Translations under genes and position numbers: made by a program
Part shown: piece after piece, positions 32,701 to 38,519 of the stretch
Numbering within the stretch: the first letter of the stretch is position 1
Layout: every line of letters starts with the position of its first letter
Assembly (NCBI GenBank): GCA_038501625.1
Contig: JAZAYU010000010.1
Coordinates: 11,247,604 to 11,311,603, forward strand
Source: Corbicula japonica
Lineage: Eukaryota; Mollusca; Bivalvia; Venerida; Cyrenidae
Direction of reading: 5' to 3'
DNA length: 64,000 nt
The notes under the pieces: model-generated
What the model saw: only the letters and a program-made list of their open reading frames with translations
Database searches by the model: none
Told to the model about the DNA's origin: nothing

Positions 32701-34817
32701 GCATTTTAGGCTAAATCTATACTACTTAATAGCACTATTTGGAAGCCATTTTGTGGCATATTTTAATGCAAAAAGGTGTTTGAAGCATCTTTATTACATG
32801 GCAGTATGATGCTACTGTGCAATATGGACACTATAAACACATTTTTGCACTAAACATTTATAAAATGGATACTCATTATCATGAAAATGACTAAGCCTTA
32901 ATCAATAATACTAATGAAAATTTTGCAATTCAATTGCCAGATCTCTATTTGTTGATTAGGCAATAGAAAAAAATATTTTAGATTCTCATTCCCGCCCGCC
33001 CCTGTCCAAAACCACCCGCCCCAAAAAAATTTATTGGCAAAAAAATCGGAACATATTCTGTTCCGGACAGAACAGGTTTTAGACAATCCCGGATATATAA
33101 AATGTTCATCATTTCAAAGCTTACCAAAGGTGATAGTGTCACTATTAAAGGCTGGTATGGGTTTTCATGCAAAAATAGGCACCAACCTGCTACTTTGGTA
33201 AGTTGTTATCCTGATTTTTTGGAAGAAATTGAAAAGATGGACTAATATTCTACATCATAGGTTCTGGTAACTATAAACGCCATTGTCTCAAAATTTTAAG
33301 TTAGTTTTTACTTCTGTTCTCAGGTATTTCGTTAATAAAAAATAAAAAGTGTCCACCTGCCCCTTTTTTTCCCAAAATCCGGATGAGAATCTAATAATTT
33401 ATTTTCTCTGGCCTTAGTTGATATTTTTTTAAATTGCTTACTCTTTTATTTCATTCAGTAATTACCATACGAAAATAGTCTGTCATTTTTTTTTTTTCAT
33501 AAAATTATTCATATAAAACAAGGAGCTTCGATAATAACTACAAAAGGCAAAGCCACAAACGGGACCTGAAAAGAAAGCGGTCTGTTTAAAACTTAAGAAT
33601 TGCACAGCAAACAATTTTTTTTTTACTGGAATATGTTAAAGACTCAAAACTCTTAGCATGCACAGTGGTTGTTTTATGCCAATATTGGGAGAAATAGGGC
33701 CCCATTCCCCCCTCAAAATAGTATATATTTTTCCCCCATGTTTGATAAAAAATTCCCCCTTTGCTGGAGTCTGTTACAGACCGTACTCAGTCAGGATATG
33801 TTTAATGGATACCCCACTGATAAGCAATACATTGACAAGAATAATTTCTTTGAATTAAAAAATCAGTGAACCCTTCGTTTTGTTGTGTTTGACAGCCTGC
33901 AAGTATATTCCAAATATTCCCCCTTTCCTTTGTTCACGTTGCAATTTTCCCCCTCCAAAGGGCTGCGACCCCCTTCCCCCAAAAGTGAAAAAAAACACTG
34001 ATGCAAACAAGAACATGCTACAGGGGACCGAACACACAAAGCATCAATGCTGAAACTCATTATTGGACGTGAAATATTTAAACAAATTCGACTGGCAGTC
34101 CAACTTACTCTTTCATTTTGACAGATCATGTTTTCAAAACATAGTGGACTGTGTTTGCTTTTTCGCTTCACAGAGCGAATAAACTTCGCTTCACAGAGCG
34201 AATAAACTATCACAAATTATTGGAAAAATTTTACCAGTCTACGTTGCGATAATGCTGTTGTCCAAAGCATTCCCAAACAGCATTAAATAGCGAAAAGGGG
34301 AGAAAGTGCCGAAAAGGATCAACATTAGCCAAAACAAACGCATGGAAAATTTTCGATTTCGGGAATTTTAACCGGCCGAAACATGATTTTAAACGGCCAT
34401 TTTGGCCGGCGGCCAGCTCTTATTGAGAACCCTGAGTACACAAGTGCGTAACTGTCAAAGCATTCCAAACATCGTATTTTAGGCTATGTCCTTGGTAAAA
34501 AAAATCATCACATCAACTTATTTGAGGGTTATAACTGTTAATTTGACTGAAATCAAGCCAGTAGTATCCGACACTAAAAACAAACACTGACAAAATTTAC
34601 CAAATACCAATATAAAATATAAATTTCATAATCATGATCAGATGCAAGATTTCCAGAAAGGGGGTTCATTTGGGAAATTCTTAGGGTAGCCCAATTTTAC
34701 AAATTTTAGCTTGTATTTTGTAATTCCCACTAAAAATATTGATGCCATACGATAGGGGGCTAGATTGCACTTTAGCGGGCGCAGGTCGGCCATGTTGTTG
34801 TTTACAATGTCAGCCAT
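148..34817 (-). CDS. ZGRF1: ZGRF1-like DNA-repair helicase, N-terminal part (5 exons, 3' part outside window)
   Basis: Five exons on the minus strand join in phase into about 938 residues. Residues 5-75 form the ZGRF1/Mte1 N-terminal domain (DUF2439). Visible landmarks are VLYTHQKQKKAKTWHDG, then AVLYDEKG, then LESDRYYILVEEVK, followed by the conserved GLKRK and GF.APR segments, in the same order as in vertebrate ZGRF1. Known ZGRF1 proteins are nuclear DNA-repair factors with a GRF zinc finger and a UPF1-like helicase at the C terminus. Those exons are not here and must lie left of base 1. Introns are 1036, 294, 22547 and 7978 bases long. The two large introns are full of MITEs, and the first one contains a GPCR gene on the other strand. 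Residues after 112 are low-complexity, polar, Ser/Asn/Glu-rich and probably disordered. Family assignment rests on recalled sequence, not on a search. Confidence 0.85.
1565..1592. repeat. Perfect 28-bp palindrome inside ZGRF1 coding exon
   Basis: The half-site tgtgacatcactga is followed at once by its exact reverse complement, centred on GATC. It lies in coding sequence (minus-strand residues V-T-S-L-I-S-D-V-T-H). Confidence 0.9.
2115..2222 (-). repeat. 54-bp tandem duplication in ZGRF1 exon 5
   Basis: Two direct copies start at 2115 and 2169 (tttgataataatga.ggact), exactly 54 nt apart and in frame. They give two 18-residue units, each with FES.SPSLLSNP..DK. Confidence 0.85.
2627..3662 (-). 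other. ZGRF1 intron 4
   Basis: AT-rich intron with intact splice ends (gtaagt donor, cag acceptor). A short stretch near 2905-2935 (ggggttttactgt) resembles the terminus of a pogo-type MITE. Nothing else was recognised. Confidence 0.6.
3663..3763 (-). CDS. ZGRF1: ZGRF1 exon 4
   Basis: 101-nt exon after the acceptor ttattttactag, with donor AACTCT|gtaagt. It accepts one nt from exon 3 (phase 1) and ends in phase 0. It encodes (V)TAKPAVTDNPKPQPSSQ and ends ARCAGLKRKNS. GLKRK is the conserved motif that follows the DUF2439 domain in vertebrate ZGRF1. Confidence 0.85.
3949..4034. mobile_element. Two-hairpin MITE, right-half fragment
   Basis: Contains gtgtagatccaaatcagatg, then ctgatctggatctacactgg and a tatatggag end. 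It sits 24 bases from ZGRF1 exon 3. Confidence 0.75.
4058..4199 (-). CDS. ZGRF1: ZGRF1 exon 3 (DUF2439 core)
   Basis: 142-nt exon after the acceptor ccctaacatttcag, with donor GAACCAG|gtaaac. It starts in phase 0 and ends in phase 1. It encodes AVLYDEKGCRLDSLHLRV, then LGEQLESDRYYILVEEVK, the most conserved block of the ZGRF1/Mte1 N-terminal domain. The frame and phase fit exons 2 and 4 without adjustment. Confidence 0.92.
4180..4415. repeat. Tandem duplication spanning the exon 3 acceptor and a MITE head
   Basis: A roughly 119-bp unit at 4180-4297 recurs, diverged, at 4300-4415. Each unit has ttttcatcata, an acagcctgaaa splice-acceptor segment, a degenerate 'actccatg' MITE end, and gcaaccagtgcagatccag. 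The outer copy therefore preserves a decayed copy of the exon 3 5' edge and its acceptor. Confidence 0.75.
4945..5186. mobile_element. Two-hairpin MITE, full-length
   Basis: Runs from TTAACCCTTTCCTCCA to TATGGAGGAAAGGGTTAA, with two internal hairpins of the gatccagatcagccg...ctgatcaggatc type; 242 bp. Confidence 0.9.
5896..6152. mobile_element. Two-hairpin MITE, diverged copy
   Basis: Starts TTAACCCTTTATTCC. Both hairpins are recognisable (agatctagatcagctggcac; gctgatctggatctacacta). The right end has decayed to tcccatggag. Confidence 0.75.
6178..6344. mobile_element. Two-hairpin MITE, degenerate copy
   Basis: Starts catttactccatggatac. Internal pieces are gatctggatctacactgttc and gtgaagatcctgcatggatg. 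It abuts the next copy. Confidence 0.6.
6340..6555. mobile_element. Two-hairpin MITE, near full-length
   Basis: TTAACCCTTTCCTCCATAG ... TATATATGGAGGAAGGG. The second hairpin has an internal deletion. Confidence 0.85.
8195..8640. repeat. Degenerate tandem core repeat (composite-element type)
   Basis: About three diverged units of roughly 150-170 bp, each with a 'gtgacctt/gacctttgac' box, 'atgaaggccaca' and 'agttattggtcaga'. They resemble the core repeats of the element at 9844-12330. A similar single fragment is near 7200-7340. Confidence 0.5.
9432..9487. mobile_element. Palindromic CCAAT-type MITE, half copy
   Basis: Carries ttgagactggtctccagttt and tgtatgatcttgggcac, the right arm of the palindromic family seen complete at 53138. 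Confidence 0.6.
9611..9751. mobile_element. Palindromic CCAAT-type MITE
   Basis: aagggcccataaaactaagt ... tgattggctgaaatggcgac, then its reverse complement back to atttagttttatgatctcca. A near-perfect foldback inserted in the two-hairpin MITE. Confidence 0.85.
10720..11745 (+). repeat. Tandem array, 145-bp unit
   Basis: The start motif aacaagaaaattctattt recurs about every 145 bases (near 10725, 10873, 11018, 11163, 11307, 11452, 11598), each with gtgacctagtttttggaccc and gggacaaacatcctgaccaa. Confidence 0.9.
11758..11795 (+). repeat. Interstitial telomere-like TTAGGG repeat 1
   Basis: Six TTAGGG/TTTAGGG units directly followed by taggtaaaaaggcccataac, inside the composite element. Confidence 0.9.
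11919..11969 (+). repeat. Interstitial telomere-like TTAGGG repeat 2
   Basis: About eight TTAGGG variants, again ending in gttaggtaaaaaggtcc, at the equivalent point of the next core unit. Confidence 0.9.
12417..12670. repeat. Locally repeated 'agcttaa' sequence
   Basis: The motif (t/a)gagcttaa(a/g) or tagcttaa occurs about eight times in 250 bases with irregular spacing. Function unknown. Confidence 0.45.
13641..13853. mobile_element. Two-hairpin MITE, near full-length
   Basis: CAACCCTTTTCTCCATATA ... CTATGGAGGAAAGGGTTAA, with both hairpins present. A diverged relative (gtgtagactaagattgatca) follows at 13855-13970. Confidence 0.9.
14238..14450. mobile_element. Possible TA-flanked MITE
   Basis: Ends CCGTAAAAATCTGTTTAAA and, inverted, CTGTTAAATTCCTTTTAAA, each next to TA. 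The similarity of the ends is only moderate. Confidence 0.35.
15953..16539. mobile_element. Possible mariner-type MITE
   Basis: Left end CAGTCCATTTGCGATGCTA and inverted right end CAGTCCAATCGCGATTCTA, with TA on the left. The interior repeats 'atgcgattt'. A separate pogo-like terminus (tgaggggttttactgta) lies at 16660-16705. Confidence 0.4.
17577..17924 (+). mobile_element. Short composite element with complementary head and tail
   Basis: The head ctagaaatgtgtccatagga, then cacggatgcccccgc, and the tail gccatttcatggcgggggca, then taaaaaa. A (gacg)n tract at 17831-17855 precedes the tail. The head gcccccgc and tail gcgggggc are complementary. No coding capacity. Confidence 0.7.
18924..19121. 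mobile_element. Palindromic MITE with ctagac target duplication
   Basis: Outer arms tatggcaagcggattg and caaaccgcttgccata, inner repeats of 'gataactatggatat' and 'aactatagttaac' on both strands. It is flanked by ctagac at 18918-18923 and 19122-19127. Confidence 0.75.
20003..20207. mobile_element. Two-hairpin MITE, diverged copy
   Basis: Both hairpins are present (gatccagatcagcaggcac; gatctggatcaacactgttc). The termini have decayed. Confidence 0.7.
21498..21730. mobile_element. Two-hairpin MITE, full-length
   Basis: TTAACCCTTTCCTCCATATA ... TATGGATGAAATGGTTAA. Confidence 0.9.
21862..22074. mobile_element. Two-hairpin MITE, diverged copy
   Basis: Starts ctttaccctaaagaatatg, both hairpin cores are recognisable, and it ends tatatggagttaagtgttaa. 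Confidence 0.7.
22170..22268 (+). mobile_element. Composite-element head fragment
   Basis: aacaagagctctctgaagac, then aaggggcataactctgtcac: the same 'acaagagct' head as at 9844 plus a core piece. Confidence 0.5.
22805..22945. mobile_element. Two-hairpin MITE fragment
   Basis: gtagagccagatcagccagc, then ctgatctatatctacactgg and gtatagatcctgatcagacg. The ends are lost. Confidence 0.65.
22983..23115 (+). repeat. Three-copy tandem repeat, 43-44 bp unit
   Basis: acaatgcttttcccctatac recurs at 22983, 23026 and 23070 with almost identical intervening sequence. From here to 24210 I see only AT-rich intron sequence. Confidence 0.9.
24213..24330. mobile_element. Two-hairpin MITE relative, fragment
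   Basis: ttaacccttaaaattctaag, then ctgtagacccagatcagcct and gggtctgcattgtttg. Confidence 0.5.
24608..25027. mobile_element. Long foldback: 166-bp inverted arms plus an extra half copy
   Basis: Arms at 24686-24851 and 24862-25027 are almost exact reverse complements around a 10-nt spacer. The inner part of the arms is the CCAAT-type palindromic MITE; the outer roughly 100 bp (acctacagaagcatctctgg ... gattgtgcccac) is a flanking sequence captured in both arms. A third, direct copy of the inner part (ttataaaactgaga.tggaaa) lies at 24608-24676. Confidence 0.9.
25160..25300. mobile_element. Two-hairpin MITE fragment
   Basis: aagatcaggctgcacatcca, then tctggatctacactgttagc and a decayed second half. 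Confidence 0.5.
25508..25749. mobile_element. Two-hairpin MITE, full-length
   Basis: TTAACCTTTTCCTCCATATT ... CATGGAGGAAAGAGTTAA; 242 bp, the same length as the copy at 27659. Confidence 0.9.
25818..26105. mobile_element. Two-hairpin MITE relics (two adjacent)
   Basis: 25818-25995 retains gcagatccagatcagatggc and tgatctggatctataatg. 26038-26105 retains a single diverged hairpin (gtaaacccatagcagcctg). Confidence 0.55.
26566..26592. mobile_element. Two-hairpin MITE, left terminus only
   Basis: TTAACCCTTTCCTCCATATA then cgcatcaat; the rest is absent. Confidence 0.7.
26747..26827 (-). CDS. ZGRF1: ZGRF1 exon 2 (start of DUF2439)
   Basis: 81-nt exon after the acceptor gttatatgaacag, with donor ACAAAG|gtgaga, phase 0 at both ends. 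It encodes VLYTHQKQKKAKTWHDG, then VLKHGGSGTK. This is the signature first strand of the ZGRF1/Mte1 N-terminal domain and runs directly into AVLYDEKG of exon 3. The acceptor's pyrimidine tract is weak, but the protein match and phase are decisive. Confidence 0.92.
26978..27065 (+). mobile_element. Composite-element head fragment
   Basis: actagactgtgtcttcagga, then cactgatgccctcgttg: the head type of the element at 17577. Confidence 0.5.
27659..27900. mobile_element. Two-hairpin MITE, best-preserved copy
   Basis: 242 bp from TTAACCCTTTCCTG to TATATGGAGGAAAGGGTTAA. Hairpin 1 is 27697-27762 (stem gcgaacagtttagatcc / ggatctaaactgttcgc). Hairpin 2 is 27796-27861 (gcgaccagtgcagatcc / ggatctacactggtcgc). 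The terminal TTAA may be the target duplication. Confidence 0.95.
28279..28461 (+). other. Probable 5' UTR of the GPCR
   Basis: A strong acceptor (cctttttctatttcag) ends at 28278. From there to the ATG at 28462 there is no intron signal. An upstream ATG at 28456 is closed at once by TAA, so the ORF start at 28462 is the sensible start. Confidence 0.5.
28462..30114 (+). CDS. Class A GPCR, aminergic-like (muscarinic / histamine H3-like)
   Basis: 550 residues in one uninterrupted exon. Seven hydrophobic segments lie at about 55-80, 91-113, 128-152, 170-192, 217-243, 463-487 and 497-519. Class A landmarks: GN (71-72, TM1), NLAVIDF (96-102, TM2), Cys128 paired with Cys215 in loop 2, and NPYIY (513-517, TM7). 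Asp135 is seven residues after Cys128, i.e. position 3.32, the amine-binding aspartate. TM6 reads MFAPYNI (476-482), with PYN as in muscarinic receptors, but Phe replaces the usual toggle Trp. The DRY motif is DKY (152-154). Loop 3 is about 200 residues, polar, Ser/Asp/Asn-rich, as in muscarinic and H3 receptors. N-glycosylation sequons lie at 22 and 210. It lies within intron 1 of ZGRF1, antiparallel. The ligand is not inferable; an orphan amine-type receptor is equally possible. Confidence 0.9.
   Translation: MAAPAPDQHHFLETDERVLEVNLTTEKTFGSMVFSEHPPILRKDITDTEWTNGKAFLVVFMSVINIFMLFGNTLSIVTICSTPKLRTQVSYWFVLNLAVIDFIISVTVVPLNTVWEYYGTWPLSQTTCEFFTFADISFSTISAYSIVLVSIDKYLYITYSIHYYDKMTRKLAIVLIIAVWIAVLIFATISILTEVGTDEQYRDHFLELPNNTHICIFVMTDAFVLPSAILCFFVPFLILCFTSSKIICIASKHIKKIHSMSLCVIETESDIIRAATTMQKPTARRHTMNGYTGSFKNGDKLHTHNSLLRTIKSEGDDMCDSNQNSTHQAISNITSTIQEEELSRANTASEITKNNTGANCAEKTDEDQISADKNDENQISVYTKLDQNDDDNASIKFDIKSDDDQSQTLSYGNRTQQNKIEDTEIPIRIPTRSKSLSMRSELLRQTESIKSLTRRTSPYCKLFGTVTIVIACFIVMFAPYNIAIVIDVPCHCIEPWVYEDILAVLYYMHSLVNPYIYMATDRKYKAALKVLWFRIKTKFNHICVNKCNGK
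30188..30193 (+). terminator. Candidate poly(A) signal AATAAA for the GPCR
   Basis: AATAAA 74 nt after the stop codon. Confidence 0.4.
30225..30600. mobile_element. Two-hairpin MITE relics
   Basis: Diverged pieces: ccagtgttaatccagatctg; cagtgtagatccagatcaac, then gattaggatcaacaccggtg; taaatccagatcagcctaca. Another relic (gaacagctcagccagcacat) is at 31442-31545. Confidence 0.5.
31360..31365 (+). terminator. Second candidate poly(A) signal
   Basis: tttcAATAAAgaaagtc looks like a typical 3' end and could terminate a 1.2-kb GPCR 3' UTR. Confidence 0.35.
32585..34434. mobile_element. 1.85-kb TIR element (hAT-like ends), non-autonomous
   Basis: Termini CAGGGTTCTCAATA and TATTGAGAACCCTG are nearly perfect inverted repeats, flanked by agtaca on both sides (32579-32584 and 34435-34440). 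The CAGGGTT terminus resembles hAT elements, though these usually make 8-bp duplications. No transposase ORF is present. A second inverted pair (TTAGATTCTCAT at 32978 and ATGAGAATCTAA at 33384) marks a nested element. Confidence 0.75.
32978..33395. mobile_element. Nested MITE inside the TIR element
   Basis: Bounded by TTAGATTCTCAT and ATGAGAATCTAA, with C/G-rich subterminal tracts (cccgcccgcccctgtcc versus cacctgcccc). Confidence 0.55.
34441..34805. other. Intron sequence 5' part
   Basis: No repeat or ORF recognised. GC and CpG rise towards 34770-34805 (tagcgggcgcaggtcggcc). Confidence 0.4.
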
Positions 34818-35530
34818 TTTGAATCTCCTGTCAAACTCCTGTCAAAAAGCCTAGCGGCATTTGAGTGATAAATGGCAGGGGTGTTTAGTGCTGGGGAGGA
34901 AATGTCAATTTCAGTCCCACTCCACGACTAGCTTGCCTTTAGTGATGGACTATGCTGTCAATGCCTTCACACACCACATAATGTAAGAGACCAGCAGCAG
35001 AATAGAAAGGAAGACATTTCAACCCCGGTACATATAGATCCTAAGATAGATAATTTTTTGGACATTTCAACGCCAAGACCTTTCAACCTCAGCACCGAGA
35101 GTGACTCAGTGAGACATTTCAACCCCACGCCGTTGGGACATTTCGACCCCAAGACATTGATAATATCTAGTCATATAAAGTGTGAAGCCTGGAGGTCTGA
35201 GTAAAAAAAAACTTGTTACTACATAATTAGTATTCGGGACAGTAGAAATGGCCTGTATTACGTTTAATGTTGTCATGTTTTGAATTACCGCGCGAGCAGA
35301 CAACCGGATGTTGATATGTCGATACAAGCAAGAATTTGAATGACCAAAAAGAAACATTACCAAAATGCCGTAGACTCTTACTCGGTCGTTATCAGTAAAT
35401 AAACGACTGATGTTACCGAGGTTATGGGTTTATAGTCTGATTCTTAAGACACCTGATCACTGGATGTAAGTTATCCGTTAACAGTCGGCGCCGAAAGCAG
35501 CCATGGAACATTGGCTTTTATTCCTCACAG
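34740..35530. promoter_or_regulatory. Candidate promoter region between ZGRF1 and tepsin
   Basis: Locally richer in CpG than its surroundings (gcgggcgcaggtcgg; accgcgcgagcagac; cagtcggcgccgaaagc), with two GCCAT-type motifs near the inferred ZGRF1 start. A strong plus-strand donor (cactggat|gtaagt at 35465) could end a non-coding first exon of the rightward gene. This is inference from position and composition. Confidence 0.35.
34806..34817 (-). CDS. ZGRF1: ZGRF1 exon 1, coding part (M-A-D-I)
   Basis: Minus strand ttcaaaATGGCTGACATT|gtaaac: a good start context (A at -3, G at +4) and a donor after exactly four codons in phase 0, as exon 2 requires. The result, MADI-VLYTHQ, has the same spacing as the vertebrate ZGRF1 N terminus, where a few residues precede VLYTHQ. 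It is a 12-nt match, so chance cannot be excluded. Confidence 0.55.
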
Positions 35531-36020
35531 GTACACATTATCTATAATACACCTGGGTGGAGAGGCATCTTTTAAATTTATATTGTTTAATTTAATTATT
35601 GTATCTGATGCAGGATTAACAACATCGTCACAGTCATTATCACCTTTGCGCCCCATTTTCGTGCCACATTTTTTGCTGTTTTGCAGTTGTTTTTTTTCTT
35701 AATTGCCTTAAATTATATTTCTTGGTACGGCCATTCCGATAGAAAGCATTGCTGTTATTATATGGTAGCAGCGTGTAGTTGCTGGGCAGTTGTATGATTC
35801 TTTCATAAATAAAGTTACAGAGTGTGTTTTCCCGTTGAAGCCTTTTATAAGTTCTCCCATGTTTGGAACAAGAACAATACTGGATTCTTGAATAGTTTCA
35901 ATTGAGCTCTATAGAATGTTCTGATTTTGTTTGGATTCCAGACGTGTGAGGAGAACATTTCGGTAGATGCCCGTCATATTTAATATCATTTTCATCTATT
36001 TAAATTGAACCGGTAACCTC
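35530..36020. other. Unassigned sequence
   Basis: AT-rich, no repeat family or coding segment recognised. Confidence 0.4.
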
Positions 36021-36029
36021 TGAATTTAT

Positions 36030-36250
36030 AAGTAAGTAAGTAAGTAATATTTATTTTGAAAGTCGGATGCATATAACAAATATGTGTAACATACAAATGT
36101 ACAAATACACATATTAAAACACAAGCTCTGTAGAGCTTTTAAAACCGACTTAACATAAATAAATAAGACAAGCACAGATAACAGCATAGACAGTATAACA
36201 TACATACAACATGTGCAACACTTATACAACAACTTATGAACAATTAAATT
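36030..36250 (-). mobile_element. Possible LINE 3' end with (TTAC)n tail
   Basis: Minus strand ends cgactttcaaaataaatatt then (acttacttactt). A short tetranucleotide tail after an A-rich end is typical of some non-LTR elements. No RT-coding sequence is seen. Confidence 0.35.
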
Positions 36251-36409
36251 GGGTTATAAGACTGAATACAAATTAAATGCCTTAAAACATAAAATCCTAA
36301 AAAGTACATAGATATGAGCATTAGATTAAAATTGCATATAGGTATTAAGAAGGTAAAAGTTATTAAGTTTTATTACATAACTTTAATTAATATTAGCTAA
36401 GATTCAAAA

Positions 36410-36625
36410 CATTAATTAAGATAGATAGATAGATTTCTATCAGTACATGATATAATTACAGTCAGCTAAAGACACAGCCTGAACTGACCGATATAATTAC
36501 ACACAAAAATGTAAGATTAATCATTAATTAAGATAGATAGATAGATTTCTATCAGTACATGATATAATTACAGTCAGCTAAAGACACAGCCTGAACTGAC
36601 CGATATAATTACACTCCAAAATGTA
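36410..36625 (+). repeat. 112-bp tandem duplication
   Basis: cattaattaagatagataga begins both copies (36410 and 36522), which are nearly identical through gaactgaccgatataattac. Confidence 0.95.
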
Positions 36626-36919
36626 AGATAACTTCATCTTTAAAAATCGATTAACTAAGATTCAATATGTTGATTTAAAACTTACCTAAATATAAGACTT
36701 CACATCAAAACAATAATATCAATGTCAGAGCGTATATTTTTAAGTAAAGCACACATTTAAAATAAGCACATAAAACAAGATTTAAAAGCAATGGACATAC
36801 ATGTACATAAGTAGTAACTACATGTAACAAGCATATAGGAGACAAAATAATAAAGCTCAACTAAGATTCTAAGGCTAAGCAGAACAAGCATAAACTGGCA
36901 TAAAGCAGGATAAGCTAAC

Positions 36920-38400
36920 TAGCAAGCAGAGTACCCCGCAACCAGACTGATGGTGCCCCCTGTCAACCACATGCTGAACATTTGCACTCAGGGCCATCCC
37001 AGCTTTTTATAAGGGAGCTAAATTGACTATAGGAAGTGCATTCCCTGAATTCAGCCGGCAAGCCGTAAAAGTTCGGAAACATCGTTACACTACATTAAAT
37101 TGAATTAGAAAACAATGTTGTCTATTTCTCTTACACGTAATTCTACATGTCTCTTTATATTAAAATTCATACCCTCTGCCCATTGTTTGTTACACCCAAA
37201 TATGCCATATTGCCCGGATATTCTAAAACCCAACGACCTGCATGTTAAATAATAGTATCGCAGAGATTATTGTCGGAATATTCTACCATCGGCTGACTCC
37301 ATGTCTGCTTTAAATCGCTATACTTATCCTCAAATGTTTCTATTGTTTCGCAGTTAAGTAAAAAAAGGACATTTCTTTCATATACTTTTTGTAATCATTT
37401 ATTGCATTGTGATTTCCTTATCAAAAGTTAAAATCCCTAAATACTATATATGATTCCAACAAATTAATATTTGACATGTATAAAAACAATTTTGGAAGGC
37501 TTAACAATTCTCGGTCTGTAATAACAAACACACACTCATAAATGTAATGTGTAGTTTAGGAATTGTTTACTTTTATAAATCTGAAAAACTGTTTTATGGA
37601 ACTTTCTTTCATGAATCATGAATGATATTGGTCATATAGGCTTTGCTTTAAAATGAAGTGTTGAAATGACAATGCAGAAACATGTAAATCTCCTAAGCAA
37701 GATGTTGTATCATAAAACAAGTTTGTGGTTTCTTCTTTTAATTGAAGAATGCTATTGAACTCTTCAAAGATTTCACTGTTTCCTACAACTACTTCTATTT
37801 CTGGCGTATTTTTTATATTTATAATAATATTGTCCAGTTGATCGATTAATAAATGCAAAGCGTATAATGAGTACGATTATTTACCTTAACGCCATAATTT
37901 TGCTGCAATATTTTTAACCCGACGCGAATTTCTATGAATGACCGCTCCCTTTAAAAATCATTTGGATTGAATCATTTCATCAAAAACTTCTCGGGGCTTA
38001 AAAACGTAATCTTTGGTTTTAATATTTTCGAAAAGTGAAGGTTTTGAGCGTTTATGTGGTCTTGAAATTTTTGTTCGGTTACCATGGGGCAAATTGTTAC
38101 AAACTTATTGTTAAAATATACGATTACCTTTTATTATTGCCCTGTAAAGCGAAATGCTTGTGTTGGTTTTTTTTAATTCAATACTGACCACACCTTGAAT
38201 TATTATGTTCTCAATTGAGTTTTTTTTTCTAAAACAATATCGTCTACTTCAAACATATTTTACCGTAAATGCGCCACATGTAACCATCGGCACACCAATC
38301 TTGCTTCTTACTAGGTCCATTATTATCTGAAAATATATTAACAAAACCAGCAAGCGATCTATCGTGTGGTTCAGTAGTTATTCTGTCAAAAATTTCTAAT
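36920..38400 (-). pseudogene. Decayed transposase-like gene (MULE-type DDE domain suspected)
   Basis: Reading the minus strand from 38400 down, and changing frame where needed, protein-like blocks appear in order: KKQDWCADGYMWRIYGK (about 38300), ENIKTKDYVFKPREVFDEM (38030), LFYDTTSCLGDLHVSALSF (37680), PISFMIHERKFHKTVF (37600), TDRELLSLPK (37520), FEDKYSDLKQTWSQPMVEYS (37330), RWVLEYPGNMAYLGVTNN and EGMNFNIKRHVELRVREID (37230-37120). The order DTT, TDRE, NN..EGMN matches proteins I recall from mollusc genomes that carry a MULE-like transposase fold. At least five frameshifts or stops separate the blocks, so it is not functional. I did not attempt to restore it. The family label is inference. 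Confidence 0.7.
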
Positions 38401-38519
38401 ATGACATATCTGCAGCCTTACCAGTTTTAGAAAAAAAATGGGTACATCTAAACCACGCCAACACATACTTTTTGTGTGTTGTATCGTCTCTGGGTTTCAC
38501 AGGTCGGTATTTAAGATAA

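Larger units (their letters stand above)
26828..34805 (-). other. ZGRF1 intron 1 (8 kb) hosting a GPCR gene
   Basis: Defined by the inferred ATT|gtaaac donor at 34805 and the exon 2 acceptor. It contains a composite-element fragment (26978-27065), a full MITE, the GPCR gene on the opposite strand, MITE relics, and a 1.85-kb TIR element. 27066-27658 and 30600-32578 otherwise show nothing specific. Confidence 0.55.

Noticed and set aside
32898..34213. Several minus-strand ORFs of 60-116 codons
   Set aside because: They fall within the 1.85-kb TIR element, lack transposase motifs and contain low-complexity C/G-rich tracts.
35502..35529. ATG followed by MEHWLLFLT and a gtacac donor
   Set aside because: Considered as tepsin exon 1; the phase (1) and sequence do not match the expected tepsin N terminus.
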